From assembly GCA_000231825.2 (NCBI GenBank), contig JH720314.1, positions 372,001-436,000 on the forward strand: a DNA stretch of 64,000 nucleotides. The letters run 5' to 3'. Position 1 is the first letter of the stretch. The number at the start of each line of letters is the position of its first letter. This stretch comes from Tetrahymena elliotti 4EA (lineage: Eukaryota; Ciliophora; Oligohymenophorea; Hymenostomatida; Tetrahymenidae). Positions 12,001-24,057 of this stretch are shown piece after piece. Position numbers and translations under genes: made by a program. The notes under the pieces are model-generated. The model saw only the letters and a list, made by a program, of their open reading frames with translations. It made no database searches and was not told the origin of the DNA.

Positions 12001-15000
12001 TCATTTATTTTAAGTAGATAATCTTTGTGTTGAAAGTTAGGTCTCGTTTCTTGACATATCTGTATCTAATTATGTTTTATTCTAAAATTCTTGAATTGTG
12101 ATATTCATTTAGCTTTGGTTTGGCTTGCTATTAATTGATTTTAAAATCATTTACAAATCAGTATCATCTTCATCTTGGTAAGTGAATAAATCTTCATCTT
12201 CGTCATCATCATCATCATTTTCAGCTCCCTTTTTACCTTCTTCAATAAGCCTCTATAATTCATCATTTAGCAGTTTATGTGCTATCAGTATTGGGCGCAT
12301 ATTTTCTTCTTATATTTATTCATCTATAATTCTATGTTCTAGTACCTTTAAAACTTCAACCCAGTTTTTGTATGACTCTGGAACAACAAATGGTTTTAAA
12401 ATTTCAATTTTTTCTTTAATTTTTTATTGTTCGTCATTCCAATTTTCTTGAAGTTGTTGCATTCTCTGCAAAATATCATCTTTATGTTGCACATTTATGT
12501 ATTTATCTTGTATCTGAGTTGTAAACAGATTGTAATCTATACAAATAGCTGTAAACTTTTCAAATGAAAGATTCTTTTCTTCTTCAGTAATAATATCAGC
12601 CTTTTCCTCAAACATTTTAATGCATCTCATAAGATTAAATCTACTTGACATGATATGTCTATATAGGGTTAAGAATTCATTTAAGTTAATTCTTCCATTA
12701 CCATCTAAATCAGCTGCAAAAAATGCATTTTTTACGAAAAGCTAAGTCTTATTCATTAATATTCTATACTTTTGTAAAACTTTACTCATAAATATATCAA
12801 AATCGACCACATGAATTTTGTTAGTATGCTTTTAATCCACTTCTTTCATGTTATCTAACTACTAACGAAGATCGACTAAATCTTCGAAAGGCATAATTTT
12901 TTCTAAAATAACTTTGATGTAATCTAAAGCTTTGAGATGAGGTACCTAATATAAAAATTATCATCTTACATAAAATTATTGTAGTTTGTTTAGTGAAAAT
13001 TACCATAAAAGTGGCATCTGTTTCAGAATGTTGAGGATTTAACACACCCATGGTAGAAAGGTTTACAATAAATTCATATGCCTAGAAGTATTTTTCCATT
13101 TCATCTATACTGAAATTCATTTTTTTATCAGAGTTAACTGTTAATAATCTTGTAAACATGTTAATTCTAAAAATAGACTAATACTAGATTACACTCATTA
13201 AAAACTATGTGTATTTATTTTCAGCTACTTTTTTAAAACCGAATATCTACAAAAATTTATTGTAAGAAAATATTGGCATTTCTTGGTCTTTTGGAAGTCT
13301 TTTTTAAAATAAAAATATTTTTTAAAAAAGTTATTTAATTTTTAAAAGATAAATGAAAAATAATAAATAAAATTCCAAACCTTTATTCTCTAATCATTCT
13401 CACACGCTCATCAACCAAATTTTAAATGTATTTCAAGGTATTTTTAAGAGGTAAAAATGTAGTAAACTTTTTAGGAATACCTTACTCCCTTATTTTATTT
13501 ACAAGTATATACCCAAAGTGAGTGTTTTTATCTACTATTGTCATCTTATTAAAAGCTTATGTCCTCTAAACATGTGCAAGGAATTTAATTGTTGATTTTT
13601 TATTTGTAAATTTAAGTCTAAGGAGCTTCTTTTTATCATCTTCCTTGTCTTCTTTTAGGATTTCTTTTTCAAAGTTTGTATCAAAATCTTTTGGAAGTTT
13701 CCACTTTATAGATGTGAATTACTAAATAAATCCTTCTATGATAGATTTGTGTGTATGTTTTTGAGTTTTCTTGATATGAATAAATAAAAGCTTCAGGAAT
13801 TAATACATTTCTCTAAGAAGCTTGATCAGTTCTTCTAAAGATTCTCTAAGATTAGAATTCTTTTCTATTTCCATATTATACAAATTAATCAAACTCATTA
13901 CTTATTTCTTGATTTCAGAGTCACTACCAGCACTTTTAAGATCTATTTATTTATAAATCAATTTAATAACATTATTGAAATTAAAATAATACCTGCTGGA
14001 ATAATATTTTAATCTTGGAAAATTAGAGAATTGTTTGTTTCTTCTCTCTCATCAAGTTTCTGAGATAAGCTTGTATTTTGACGATTGTCTGTTTGACTTT
14101 TACCATAATACTCTTCATTTTCTTTAATTTAATCAAAAGCCTAAACAGCCTTAAACTGAACTCCTTTTTATGAAGAAGGTGTTAAGAGTGAAATCTTATT
14201 TGTTGAAGAGATTTAGACATTATTTTCACTTATTTACAAATAACTTTTATTCACTTAAGGAGAATAATAATTAGGTGTCATTATTAAGTTTTATTTTTAA
14301 TTAGGAGAATAGGTTAATTATGAATAATCTTAGAATGATCCTTAAACGCTAGCTTTTTTACTTGTTTTATTTTAAGGACTAGAGCTATTTGTATTATCTC
14401 TTTTGGTGAATGATTAATCTAAGCTTGGTTATTCTCCAAAAGCATATGGAGATATCTACTCAATAAGCTACTACTGCTTTTTTATCTAATCGATAAGTTA
14501 TTGATTTGTCAAATTCTAATAAAAATTAATTTCAAATTATTGCTTTATTTGCTCTCTAAGCTAATTCTTTTCCTGCTACATGGATGCTTCTATTAATTTC
14601 TATTATTTTTTCATTTGATTTAGGGTCATTGATCTTTAATTATTTCTCTAAAACTCATTAACTCTGCCTTGTTAAGGTCCAGTTTAATTTGGAATATTTG
14701 TTTATGAGGCTGTTTTTGGGTAATCATATTGTTGGTTATCTTATTTAATGATAGTGTTTTTCTTTGATTTCTAGTTAAAGGAATAACATTGGTAAAATAA
14801 ATATATATGATAAAAAATTAAATTAAAAGTACATCTTTTCTTTTTGTTGGTTCTCTGTCTTATTGCTCATCTTCTTCTTTTATTTCTTTCATTGATATTA
14901 ATCCATGCAGTTCTTCTTTTTTGATGTTTTATTAAATCATATTTTTCAGATTTTCTGTTCTGTCTTTATCCATATTCGTATCAGGCTCTCTTACATAACT

Positions 15001-18000
15001 ATATAGGACACCCATATTTTCAATGAATCTTTCAAGTTGGTCTTTTGGTATTTTTTTCTTTAATTTTTTCATTGGCAGACCTTAGAATAAATTTGTTAAA
15101 ATTGGTTTATCAGAATTTCTAGAGGAAGGAGGTCCATTTTCTTAATCTAATAATGAGCTATCATTCTCGTATTACTCCTCAAGAGCGAGCAAGTCCGTTT
15201 TAATTTATTACTCTCTAATGAAATCATCCACTTTTTACTTATTAGCAAAGACTTTTTCGTATTTCTTATCCATCAAATCCAAATCAGTTTATACCTTAAT
15301 AGATTTAGTATATGTTAAGGTCATCATAGGATCTGTCTAGCATTCCTAACAAACAAGAGCATTAGTTTTTTCTTCAAAAACTTGCTTAATAATAATTTCC
15401 TAAATAATAAAATAACAAATTTAAAATTATTTTCTGATAATGAATAAATTTCACATTTTAATTATTGTTTGAATCATTCTCAGCTTCTTTGATTAATTCT
15501 GTAAAAGAAAGTTCTAATTTATCATTTATATCATCTATTGTTGCTTTACTTTTTAGTTTATTTTACTAGGGAATTTGAAGTAAGCTCTAGATCAGTTATT
15601 AATCCGATTCTTCTAATTTCTCTTATGTTCTAACTGAATAGTAAGAAGTACTAGCTTGTCTTTTAATAGTTGTTTTGTAATCTAACAAAACTTTTTCAAG
15701 CTTTTTTTGCTAGAACATTTCTTTACTTTAAAGACGAGTACGTAAATCATCAATTTCCCTTTTCATTTTTATAAGTTGAACCTTAGCAAAATCATTAAGC
15801 TTTTTTAACTTATCATTCTTAGAAATAATTTCTTTTTCTCTAACCTCTTATTTCTTTATTTCCTCTTTCAGCTCAGTATTCTTATCTTTTTCGAGTTAAA
15901 GTATTTCTTAAAGAGCCTTGATCTAATTATTCTTGTTATCCAAATCATCATCAGAGTTTTTCTACAATACTAACTTCTCATAGTAATTTTAAATAGTTGC
16001 TTTTCTCTTTTCCTCTTATTCATATTGGCTCACTTTCTTAATCAAACTAAAATAACAACTGAAAACAGAAATAAGAAGCATTCCTCTTTCTTTGCATTAA
16101 TATGAAACCTATCTCACCATCTCATTGAAAGTTAATATTAAAGCATCATCTATTTTTTGAAATTTTTCTTTGACATCAATTACATTATCTTTTTAAATTT
16201 ATTAAAAAGTTTCTTCAAGCCAATTTTTAATGACTTGAACTTCAGCTCTACCCTAAAATTATATAATATTAATAATACTTATTTGTACCTAAACAATGTT
16301 GAAAATAATATTGATAAAATACTAATTTAAGCTTTTTAAATTTTATTTTTCATAAATCAATTGAAATAAAAACTTTACTGATGGCTGACCAGAATAAAGA
16401 TTGGGAAGCTGTCTCTTTAAAGATTTAGCTAAATCAACCAATGAAGAAGGGATATTCACTTGTATTGGTTATATTGTTTAGTTAGTCAAAATGCTTTATA
16501 TTTCTTAATGAATTTATTTTAAGACTTTTGTGCTTGATTGAGGTGTTCCATTGACATTTTTTTAGTTTCTGAAAGGAGTTTGTTGATTAGATTATGAAAT
16601 TTAAGAAATATTTTCTGAAATATTTGTTTCTTTAACAATTTAAATAAACTCCTCAATAAAACTATTTGGAAGATAGGGTAGTAAATGAAATTAAATATCA
16701 CTTCCTTATTTGGATAGCTCATTTGTAGAACTGAAATTTTGATTTATTTTTTTAATATTATTTGAAATCGGTGTTGATTAGAAACTAGAACCTAGATGTG
16801 ATTTTATTTAATAATTGCTGCTTGGTGATTTTAAATCATTAAAAGAAGATTTCCTGCTGCTAAACATTAGTTTTTTAGAGTCTGAGAGAACTGATTTTGG
16901 ACTTATTAGCATATTGATATTTTATTCTGTTTTTATTCTAATTCTATCTTCTGCCTGCTTACTTTAGTTCTGTTTAGGTTCTTAAATAAATGAAATATCT
17001 CTAGTACTAATTATCTGCTAAATGCTGGAATTTTTATTATTAGTTTAGTTATAATTTTCTAATTTAGTGAATTTATTTAGATTTTTCATGATATCTCTTT
17101 ATGATTAGCTTTATTTTTGATAAGCATTATCAGCACTAGAAAAATTATCTTTCATCTAATATCTCATAAGTTTATCTAACTAATACAAGTTGTTTTGGGT
17201 TTAATTGAAAATTTAACTAGCCTACTATTTACTTAGTAATCTGCTAAAATCATTCTACGAGCCTATTGAATTTTAAGATTAGAATTATGCTTAGAGGTTT
17301 TAAGAACTGTTAATCGTATTTTGATGTCCATTTTCATTTAATAGCAAAGTATGGGAAAATCTCTTTCCATTAAAAATAGGAGAATTCTACTTTTTAGATG
17401 ACTAAGGATTATTTTGTTAAATAACTGATGGCACACTTAGCTTATGAGAAAGAATATTAGAATTGGATAGCCCATTAGACATATTAATAATATCTTCATC
17501 TTCTTTAAATAAATAGCCTGATTTTTACAACTTTTTCATATGAATTTAATCCATGATTTAAGAATTGTTTTCTAAAATTTATGGAAATTTAGGATTTACT
17601 ACACTTTTAGAAGTAGTAGTAGCGTTACTACTAACTTTAACATGAAATGTATTCATACTAGAGTTAGTTTATTCTTAAAAATGCAAATCCTTTATTTTAT
17701 GAGGAGATTAAAGTTATCTCTGGCTTCCCTAATTTGAGTTAGAAAAACTATTTAATTTGACTTAAACAATTTTTTTTTAGTGATCATTTGTATTTTAATC
17801 TGATGATTTAAATCTCTCAGAGCTAATGATATTGCTAATCAAAGATGCATTTTTGGCTATTAATGATTCTTTGTTATCAGCATTATCTGAGGAGAAAGCT
17901 GAAGATGACTTTGATACTCTTTGTATATTGCTATTTTTACTGTTTTGTTTTTCCTATAACTACAAAGAACTTGGGGTAGAATTTTAACTCTCTTGATTCA

Positions 18001-18001
18001 T
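12001..18001 (-). CDS. Large coiled-coil protein with EF-hand (1,897 aa)
   Basis: Six exons on the minus strand: 18001-15455, 15399-14833, 14770-13993, 13942-13381, 13298-13004, 12945-12001. Introns are 55, 62, 50, 82 and 58 nt, and the frame closes at each. The N-terminal ~600 residues are Ser/Asn/Gln-rich and look disordered. Next come a folded segment (SSLVDLAKSLKRQLPNLY) and a long coiled coil rich in Lys/Glu. The C-terminal third is helical and contains one canonical EF-hand loop at about 1662-1673 (DLDGNGRINLNE), then a second degenerate EF-like helix pair. An acidic tract (about ten Asp/Glu) and a Gln/Thr tail end it. This suggests a calcium-responsive cytoskeletal or ciliary scaffold, but no specific family is recognised. 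A 36-nt stretch at 16264-16299 could be an extra in-frame intron, which would shorten the protein by 12 residues. Confidence 0.85.
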
Positions 18002-18588
18002 TGACAAATTGTTTCTTTTAATTAAGTTATCTTCTTATTGTTTATGAATATAACTCAATATCTTTAGTACAAAGTTCTGCTATTATTAAAAATTAAAATA
18101 TTCACTTTTTTTTGCAGACCTTCTAAATTTAATAATTATAAATCAATATTGGAAACCACATTTTTTATTTTGATATTTGTAGATCTTATTAAAAAGAATA
18201 ACGCAGTTTATTATTCATTCACATATTCAATAATTCCGCAGACTAGCCAGTCATATTACAAATTACTTCACTGTAGCTGATAATTTTTTAAGCATAAATT
18301 AAAATTTTTAATCATAAACAGTATTTTTCTAATTAAATTTTTTATTTTGCTTAGTGTAAAAAAGATGGACTAACTTTATTTTGGTTAGAGTAACAATTAA
18401 AAAAAATACCACACATTTTTCAATTAAAATTTTTAGAAATTAAAATATTTTACAAACACATTTTTTTTAACTAGAATACTTCAATTTTACAAACACATTT
18501 TTTTAACTAATACTTCATATAAATTTGTTAATTTAAATAAACACTTTTGAAATGGTTTTATTGAAATTTTTATAATATTTAATATAAT
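18002..18588. other. Intergenic with a short direct repeat
   Basis: 587 bp between the start of the EF-hand gene and the stop of the Tubby-like gene. Apart from the direct repeat at 18447-18518, nothing is recognised. Confidence 0.55.
18447..18518. repeat. Tandem direct repeat, two ~36-bp copies
   Basis: Two adjacent copies of a unit beginning ATTTTACAAACACATTTTTT followed by TAACTA and ending ATACTTCA. They start near 18447 and 18484 and differ only by small indels. A recent local duplication in non-coding DNA. Confidence 0.8.
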
Positions 18589-19608
18589 TCATTATTAGAG
18601 TTTTGATTTCCATGAGGAAGTGCATAGGGCAACTGCAAAAGCTTATACAAAACTAAAGGGGTGTCTATAATCAACTATATAATTACTTGTTGCTGTTTTT
18701 CCCATTTAGAAAATTGGAAAATAATCTTTGTCTTCATATTATTACTAGTTTAAGTTTGTTTCAGATTAAAAGTTGATTTGATCAAATAAAAGCTAAAAAT
18801 TTCTTTTTGATGGAGATTTTATTCTACCATATGAGTCTATTACCCAAGATTTCAAATTCTAGCTCCAATTAGGAAATTTAGTTCTAACGTAATAACATTC
18901 ATCAGGTAGAGTTGTGTCTTTAGATTAAAATTCAAAATAAGAAAACTCTTTGTCGCTATAATTATATCTACTCTGCTTTTTATCCATAGTTTTTGGGCAA
19001 ATTACCTCTTGCTTGAGTTCATCATCAGACTTTGGAATTAGAATTTGTAATACATGAACAGCATTTTCAGATTCCTTTTGAATATCATGCATTATAAACA
19101 TCAGCCATTACCTGCGATTTGTATATGGCTGACATTGCTTTTTTTAATAACATTTTTCACAACTTGCATTCCATAAAACCCATTCTTTCTTATTTTATCT
19201 AACTTAAAGATAGAATTAAGGATCCTTTTCATTAAAATCTTCATCCTTAGGATCTAACATATAAATAAGCCATTAATTGTTTTTGGCATCTAATTTTGCA
19301 TAAAGCATCTAATTTTTATGCATTTCTGAAGTCATTTTAAATTCTATATTCTTTTTTTAAACTAATTTTATGAAGTTATTGTATAAAAACTAAATTTAAT
19401 CTGAGTCTTTATCATCACCATCAAAACTATTATCTGAATCACTTAATTCGCTATCTGAACTATTGTATGAATATTTATTTTATTTCTTTTTCTACTTTTC
19501 TTCACTTGGCTATTATTCCATAATCTAAGGTGGTGCAGGCTATATTATTCTATAGAGAGTCTGTGTAACTTCTATTCCTTTTTCTGTGAAATCGTAAAGA
19601 TCATGCAT
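18589..19608 (-). CDS. Tubby-like protein (339 aa)
   Basis: Single exon, ATG 19608-19606 to TGA 18591-18589. The C-terminal half aligns in order with the hallmark strands of the Tub domain. WSQNLKSWVIDSYGRIKSPS is the WN..L.SYVLDF.GRV..AS strand pair, then KRNFQL, then FQMGKTATSNYIVDYRHPFS and FVQAFAVALCTSSWKSKL, matching the family's closing QFGRV...F..DY..P...LQAFAIALSSFD..L. Tubby proteins bind phosphoinositides and carry membrane cargo into cilia, which fits a ciliated cell. The N-terminal ~100 residues hold an acidic Ser/Asp tract. At 339 residues it is shorter and more diverged than animal Tubby, and I could not place the phosphoinositide-binding Lys/Arg pair. The start codon lies just downstream of a poly-A run. 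Confidence 0.85.
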
Positions 19609-20039
19609 TTTTTTTTTTGCTCCTTATAAAAAATATGTTTTTTAATTTTATTAAGTTTTCTTTAGTCCACAAATTTTTCACTTTTATTTAATAAACATAA
19701 AATATTTATAATTTAAAATTTTTAATAAATAAAAAATTAAGTTAAAAAATCTAAACAAAATAGAACTTTTATGTTTGTTTGTTTGATTATTGTCTAAAAG
19801 CTTAATAATTTCGCACACTTATTTTTTTTTTTTGAGAATTAGATTAAAATACTGGAAAAATTTTTAATCTATTTTTGATACACGTTTTTCTTTTAACTGA
19901 TCTAATTTGTTAATATTAAATCAATTTTAAATATTATTATATATTTAAATAAATAGAGTTCAGAATCTTATTTAAGCAAACATATTAATTAGCAACAAAA
20001 ATATTAAAATAATAAGGTAGTTCTTGAAGTCATAGTAAA
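19609..20039. other. Divergent promoter region
   Basis: 431 bp separating the divergent starts of the Tubby-like gene (minus) and the acetyl-CoA transporter gene (plus). It holds long A and T runs. No defined motif is visible. Confidence 0.55.
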
Positions 20040-21614
20040 ATGAGTAGAACAGAAAAGAAAAATATAGAACTAGAATCAAATCTTCAATCAAATGATCCCT
20101 ACAAAGATAATTCTGAAGATGAAAAATAATATAATTAAGATTAAAATGATGATTTAGATATCGAAAAGGAGTTATCAAATGCAGATACAAACATAATTAG
20201 TGATGTCGAATAAAATGAAAATCTAACAGACAAGCAATTGTTCAAAAAAGATTTTGCTAATATACTCTTACTAATAGTTCTCTATATGTATTAGGGATTT
20301 ATTTTAGCATTCTTCTTAGAATATGTAAGAAATTATTTGATTTAGGAAAAAAAAATTAAAGGAGAACAAATTGCTTTGCTAAGAGGTATAGCTTGGCCTT
20401 TTTCAATTAAATTTTTGTGGGCACCATTGATGGATACATACTATGTTAAATCTTTTGGTAAACGTAAAACATATATTGTACCTGCATAACTAATTATGTC
20501 ACTTTTACTATTTTATTCCTCTTTTTACTTCGAGAGTTGGATGGAAAATATTGATGTTATGTAGATAAGCACAATCGGAGTAATTTGTATATTCTTACTA
20601 ACAGTTTAAGATATTGCAGTTGATAGCTGGAGTGTTACTCTTCTCCATGAAAAGAATGTAGCTTATGCTAGTTTTAGTTAAAGCTTTGGATAGAGAATTG
20701 GAAATGTATTTGGATATCAATTATTTATCTACTTAAGTGATGAAAAGCTTATGGAAAGCTTGTTTAATTATAAAGAAAAGATCTTAACTCCTTCTTCTAT
20801 GTGTATAGTAATGAGTCTTTCGATTCTTTTAGGAACCTTGTTTGTAATTATATTCCGTAAAGAAACAAATTAAGATTAAAATGACTCTGCATATAGATAA
20901 GTAGAAGGTAATGCTTCTTTAATTAACAATTAGTCTCAATAAGAAGCTTAAGAAGAAGAAGGATTTGTTGCAATGCTCAAAAATATAATGAAATTCTTTA
21001 AAAATAAGTAGATCTTGTTACTTATTTTCTTCTTACTAACTACTTCTTTTGGTCTTTATTGTGTAGATATAATAGGAGAAATTATTTTGTTAGAAAAAGG
21101 CTTTAATAGATCAACTTTGGCAACCATTGAGTTATGCTTAATACCTTTGACTTAAGTAATTAGTGCATATGCAGCCAGACTTTCATCTAAAAAATTAGAA
21201 TTTAAGATATGGATATACTGCTTTATAGGAAAATGTTTCTGGAATATAGGCAACTACTTCTTAGTTAGTTTATTCGAAAAAGAAAAAATGTCCTATTTTA
21301 TCATTCCTGTTGCAATAATGCAAGTTGGAGATTCAATACTCTTCACTCTTCCTTTTATCTCAATATCTTCATTCTTTTTAAGAATGTGTGACCCTTCTAT
21401 TGGAGGAACATATATAACTTTCTTAAATTCTTTCTCAAATTTAGGAAGATTATGGCCATCAATAGCAGTTACAGCAATGAGCACAAACATTTCCTTTACA
21501 ACCTTTTTCATTATTGGTGGTATCTACAACTTCCTTTTAATATTATTTTGGAAAAATAGAGTTTTAAATATGCAAGAGAGCGATAAAAAATTATGGTAAA
21601 TAAAGCATCAATGA
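20040..21614 (+). CDS. Acetyl-CoA transporter, SLC33A1/AT-1 family (524 aa)
   Basis: Single exon, ATG 20040 to TGA 21612-21614. An acidic cytoplasmic N-terminus of about 70 residues precedes roughly ten to twelve hydrophobic segments. Family signatures are present: QDIAVDSWSVTLL near residue 190, KFLWAPLMDTYYVKSFGKRK in the first half, and GGTYITFLNSFSNLGRLWPS near 455. The last corresponds to the GGTYMTLLNT.SNLG..WPS motif of AT-1. The family imports cytosolic acetyl-CoA into the ER lumen, where it supports acetylation of glycans and proteins. The length is close to the animal protein (~550). An acidic loop (about 280-305) splits the two halves. It is divergently transcribed from the Tubby-like gene, and I infer no functional link. 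Confidence 0.92.
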
Positions 21615-22431
21615 AATATGTCCAATCTAATAATTTAAAACATTTTTAAAATCTTGTTTCATACAAAGTCAAAAATTTTATCAATTGTAAAAAAATGTAA
21701 CAATATTTATTCAAATTATATTTTGTAAAATTATTTAAAATAAATCATAAAAAAAGAGAGTAAATCTTATTCGAAACTAATTATTTTATTTTAAAAGTAA
21801 ATTTTATTACATTTGAAGAATTAAATTTAAAATAAATTTAATTTAGAAAATAATTAATTTGTAAAAAAATGATGTCTATTAAATTTTCTACTTTGATGTT
21901 TGAATTCCCATTAAAAGCTATTTTTAAGAGTTACGAAATCGAGTATTTAGGTAATTTTGAATTATAAGGCTAAAGTCAAAATTGATTAATTTTTTATAAT
22001 AAACTTTAAAAATTTAACTCTCAAAAATTATCAAAATTTATTTAGTTAAAATTGAGAAGTAAACAAATAATATAAATAAGATCAACTAATTTAACTAATT
22101 TGATAAGACAAGTTAAAATTAAATTTTAGCTTAAGTCAAATCAATAAATTAGAAACCATTTTAATATAATAAATATTGAAACTTTTAATTTATTTAATAA
22201 ATAAATTATTTTTTGTTTACTTTTTAAAATTTTCTTAAAAAGACCTAATATGAGATATCAAATGAAATAATTGAATGTTCAAAAATTAAAAGGAAAGTTT
22301 TTATTTTGAATAGGTTAAATTATTTTGTTTAGATTTTCGATGAATAAAGATGATAAAATAAACAAGAAAACATTTTAATATTAAAATAATTTTAATTTTC
22401 TTAAGTGAATCATAATAAATTTTTAATTATT
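21615..22431. other. Convergent intergenic region
   Basis: 817 bp between the 3' ends of the acetyl-CoA transporter and the second FHA-like/RING gene. AT-rich with no recognisable element; it should contain two polyadenylation regions. Confidence 0.6.
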
Positions 22432-23820
22432 TCATGAAGGTAAATAAAAATTTAATATTTATTGATTGCAATTTTCAAAACTACATGATTAGGGTTTAAG
22501 TGTTTTATAACATTATTAACAAATAGTTCTGTGCTTGCATGGATTAAAGATAATCTTAATTTCTTTCATTTAACAATTAGAACAATTAGTAATATCAATA
22601 TCTCCTAAAATCTTATCTATCTGTTTTGATTTTTAGTTTTTAAATAAAGTATTAATAGATACTTATAGAATTTGTTCTCCTAACATCAATAATTATACAT
22701 TTCTTAAGCTTTAGTAATGGCTTTTCATATTTTATTTGGAAAGTTGTATCCATGTATCATTTTCTTCATAATTTTTGAGATGAATGTAGTTACCATCATA
22801 ATATAAATAACAATGATTAAACTTAATATTAGTATGCTATTTAAGTTTTTCACCTAAATAAGAATTTAAAGATGTTCCCAAAACAAACTTTTCGTATTTA
22901 TAAATATTTAAAACAAATTATTATTCCCCTTTTTACTTGGCTGATATGTCTTTTAAAATTACTTTTGCTTCCTCTTTATCATAGAGTATTTCACTGAGTA
23001 AAAATTTACAACTTCCTATTCTAAAAATAGAATCAGTAAACAAAGGAATTTTTGCATTTTACTTGAATTTAACATAACTTGATTGAGCTCCTCCTTTATC
23101 ACAAATATAGTACATTTTATCACAATCTAAAAATTCAATAGCAATTTAATCTTTAGATATTTCATTTAATTATTATAAAAACTAAGCTACATTTTATGTA
23201 TTATCTACTTGTATACTATCATTGAAATTTTAACTTAACTATAATTTAAGCTAAATTGATATGTTTTTTTTGATGTAATTATTCTTTTCCTTTTATAATT
23301 GATCAAATAGTTTATTTTGTTCTATTTATTCAAACATCTCTGTAGTCTCATAAAATTTGGGATAATTATCATAATCATAAATATCAATAATTCTTGTAGA
23401 GCTAGCTGAATGTTGCGTTTTTACCTCACGTATGTTAAGTGAATTTTCAATTTGTTGAGATTTGTTATTATTAGTATCAGTGATTGAGTTTTAAGTATTA
23501 AATTGATATGTTTCATCCACTTCCTCTGTTCTAACCATTTAATTTGAGCTTTATAGAGTGTATGGAATTTTAAAATGATTTATTATTTCATTTAATAATT
23601 AATTGCTGCTTGTAAATATCTTTTATATTTCTTCTGGTCTCATATTCATTAGATCATTAATTTAATAATTATTGTCTTTAATAGTTTAAATAATAGCTTT
23701 AATTTCTTCTCTTTAAATACTTTCTAAAAAACTAATTAGCTTTTATTATGTCCAGTAGACATATTCTTCTTTATATTTTAAGTTAGTTAACAAAGATGAT
23801 TAAGATAAAGATGTTGACAT
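22432..23820 (-). CDS. FHA-derived/RING protein, paralogue of 10118-11530 (462 aa)
   Basis: Single exon, ATG 23820-23818 to TGA 22434-22432. Residues about 20-85 resemble a SAM-like helical domain (QQKLISFLESIQREEIKAII), as in the gene at 1468-2982. Two tandem segments at about 235-390 align with the paired FHA domains of its paralogues but have lost the diagnostic residues. The first keeps only SSYVKF and the spacing to IFRIGSCKF; the second has VLGTSL in place of IGR and NDTWIQLS at its end. The C-terminus is a RING-type finger with C413, C416, C428, H430, C434, C437, C446 and C451, spacing identical to the gene at 10118. I infer a ubiquitin-ligase-type protein whose phosphothreonine binding has probably been lost. 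Partners are unknown. Confidence 0.85.
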
Positions 23821-24057
23821 TTGAGATAAGAGTATTTGATTCTCTCAAATTTAAATGGTAAGTTATTTCTAAAGTTAATGAATAAATTTCGATAATTATA
23901 TTTTTTTAATATAAATTTGAGGTAAATCTGAAAGATATAAAGTTTTAATATAATAAAGACAAAGCTTCAATAAAATATCCAGTTTTTATTATGATAAATA
24001 TCACAAAAATAATTATTATGAATTTCATTTTAAATATTTTTTTCAATTAAAATTTTG

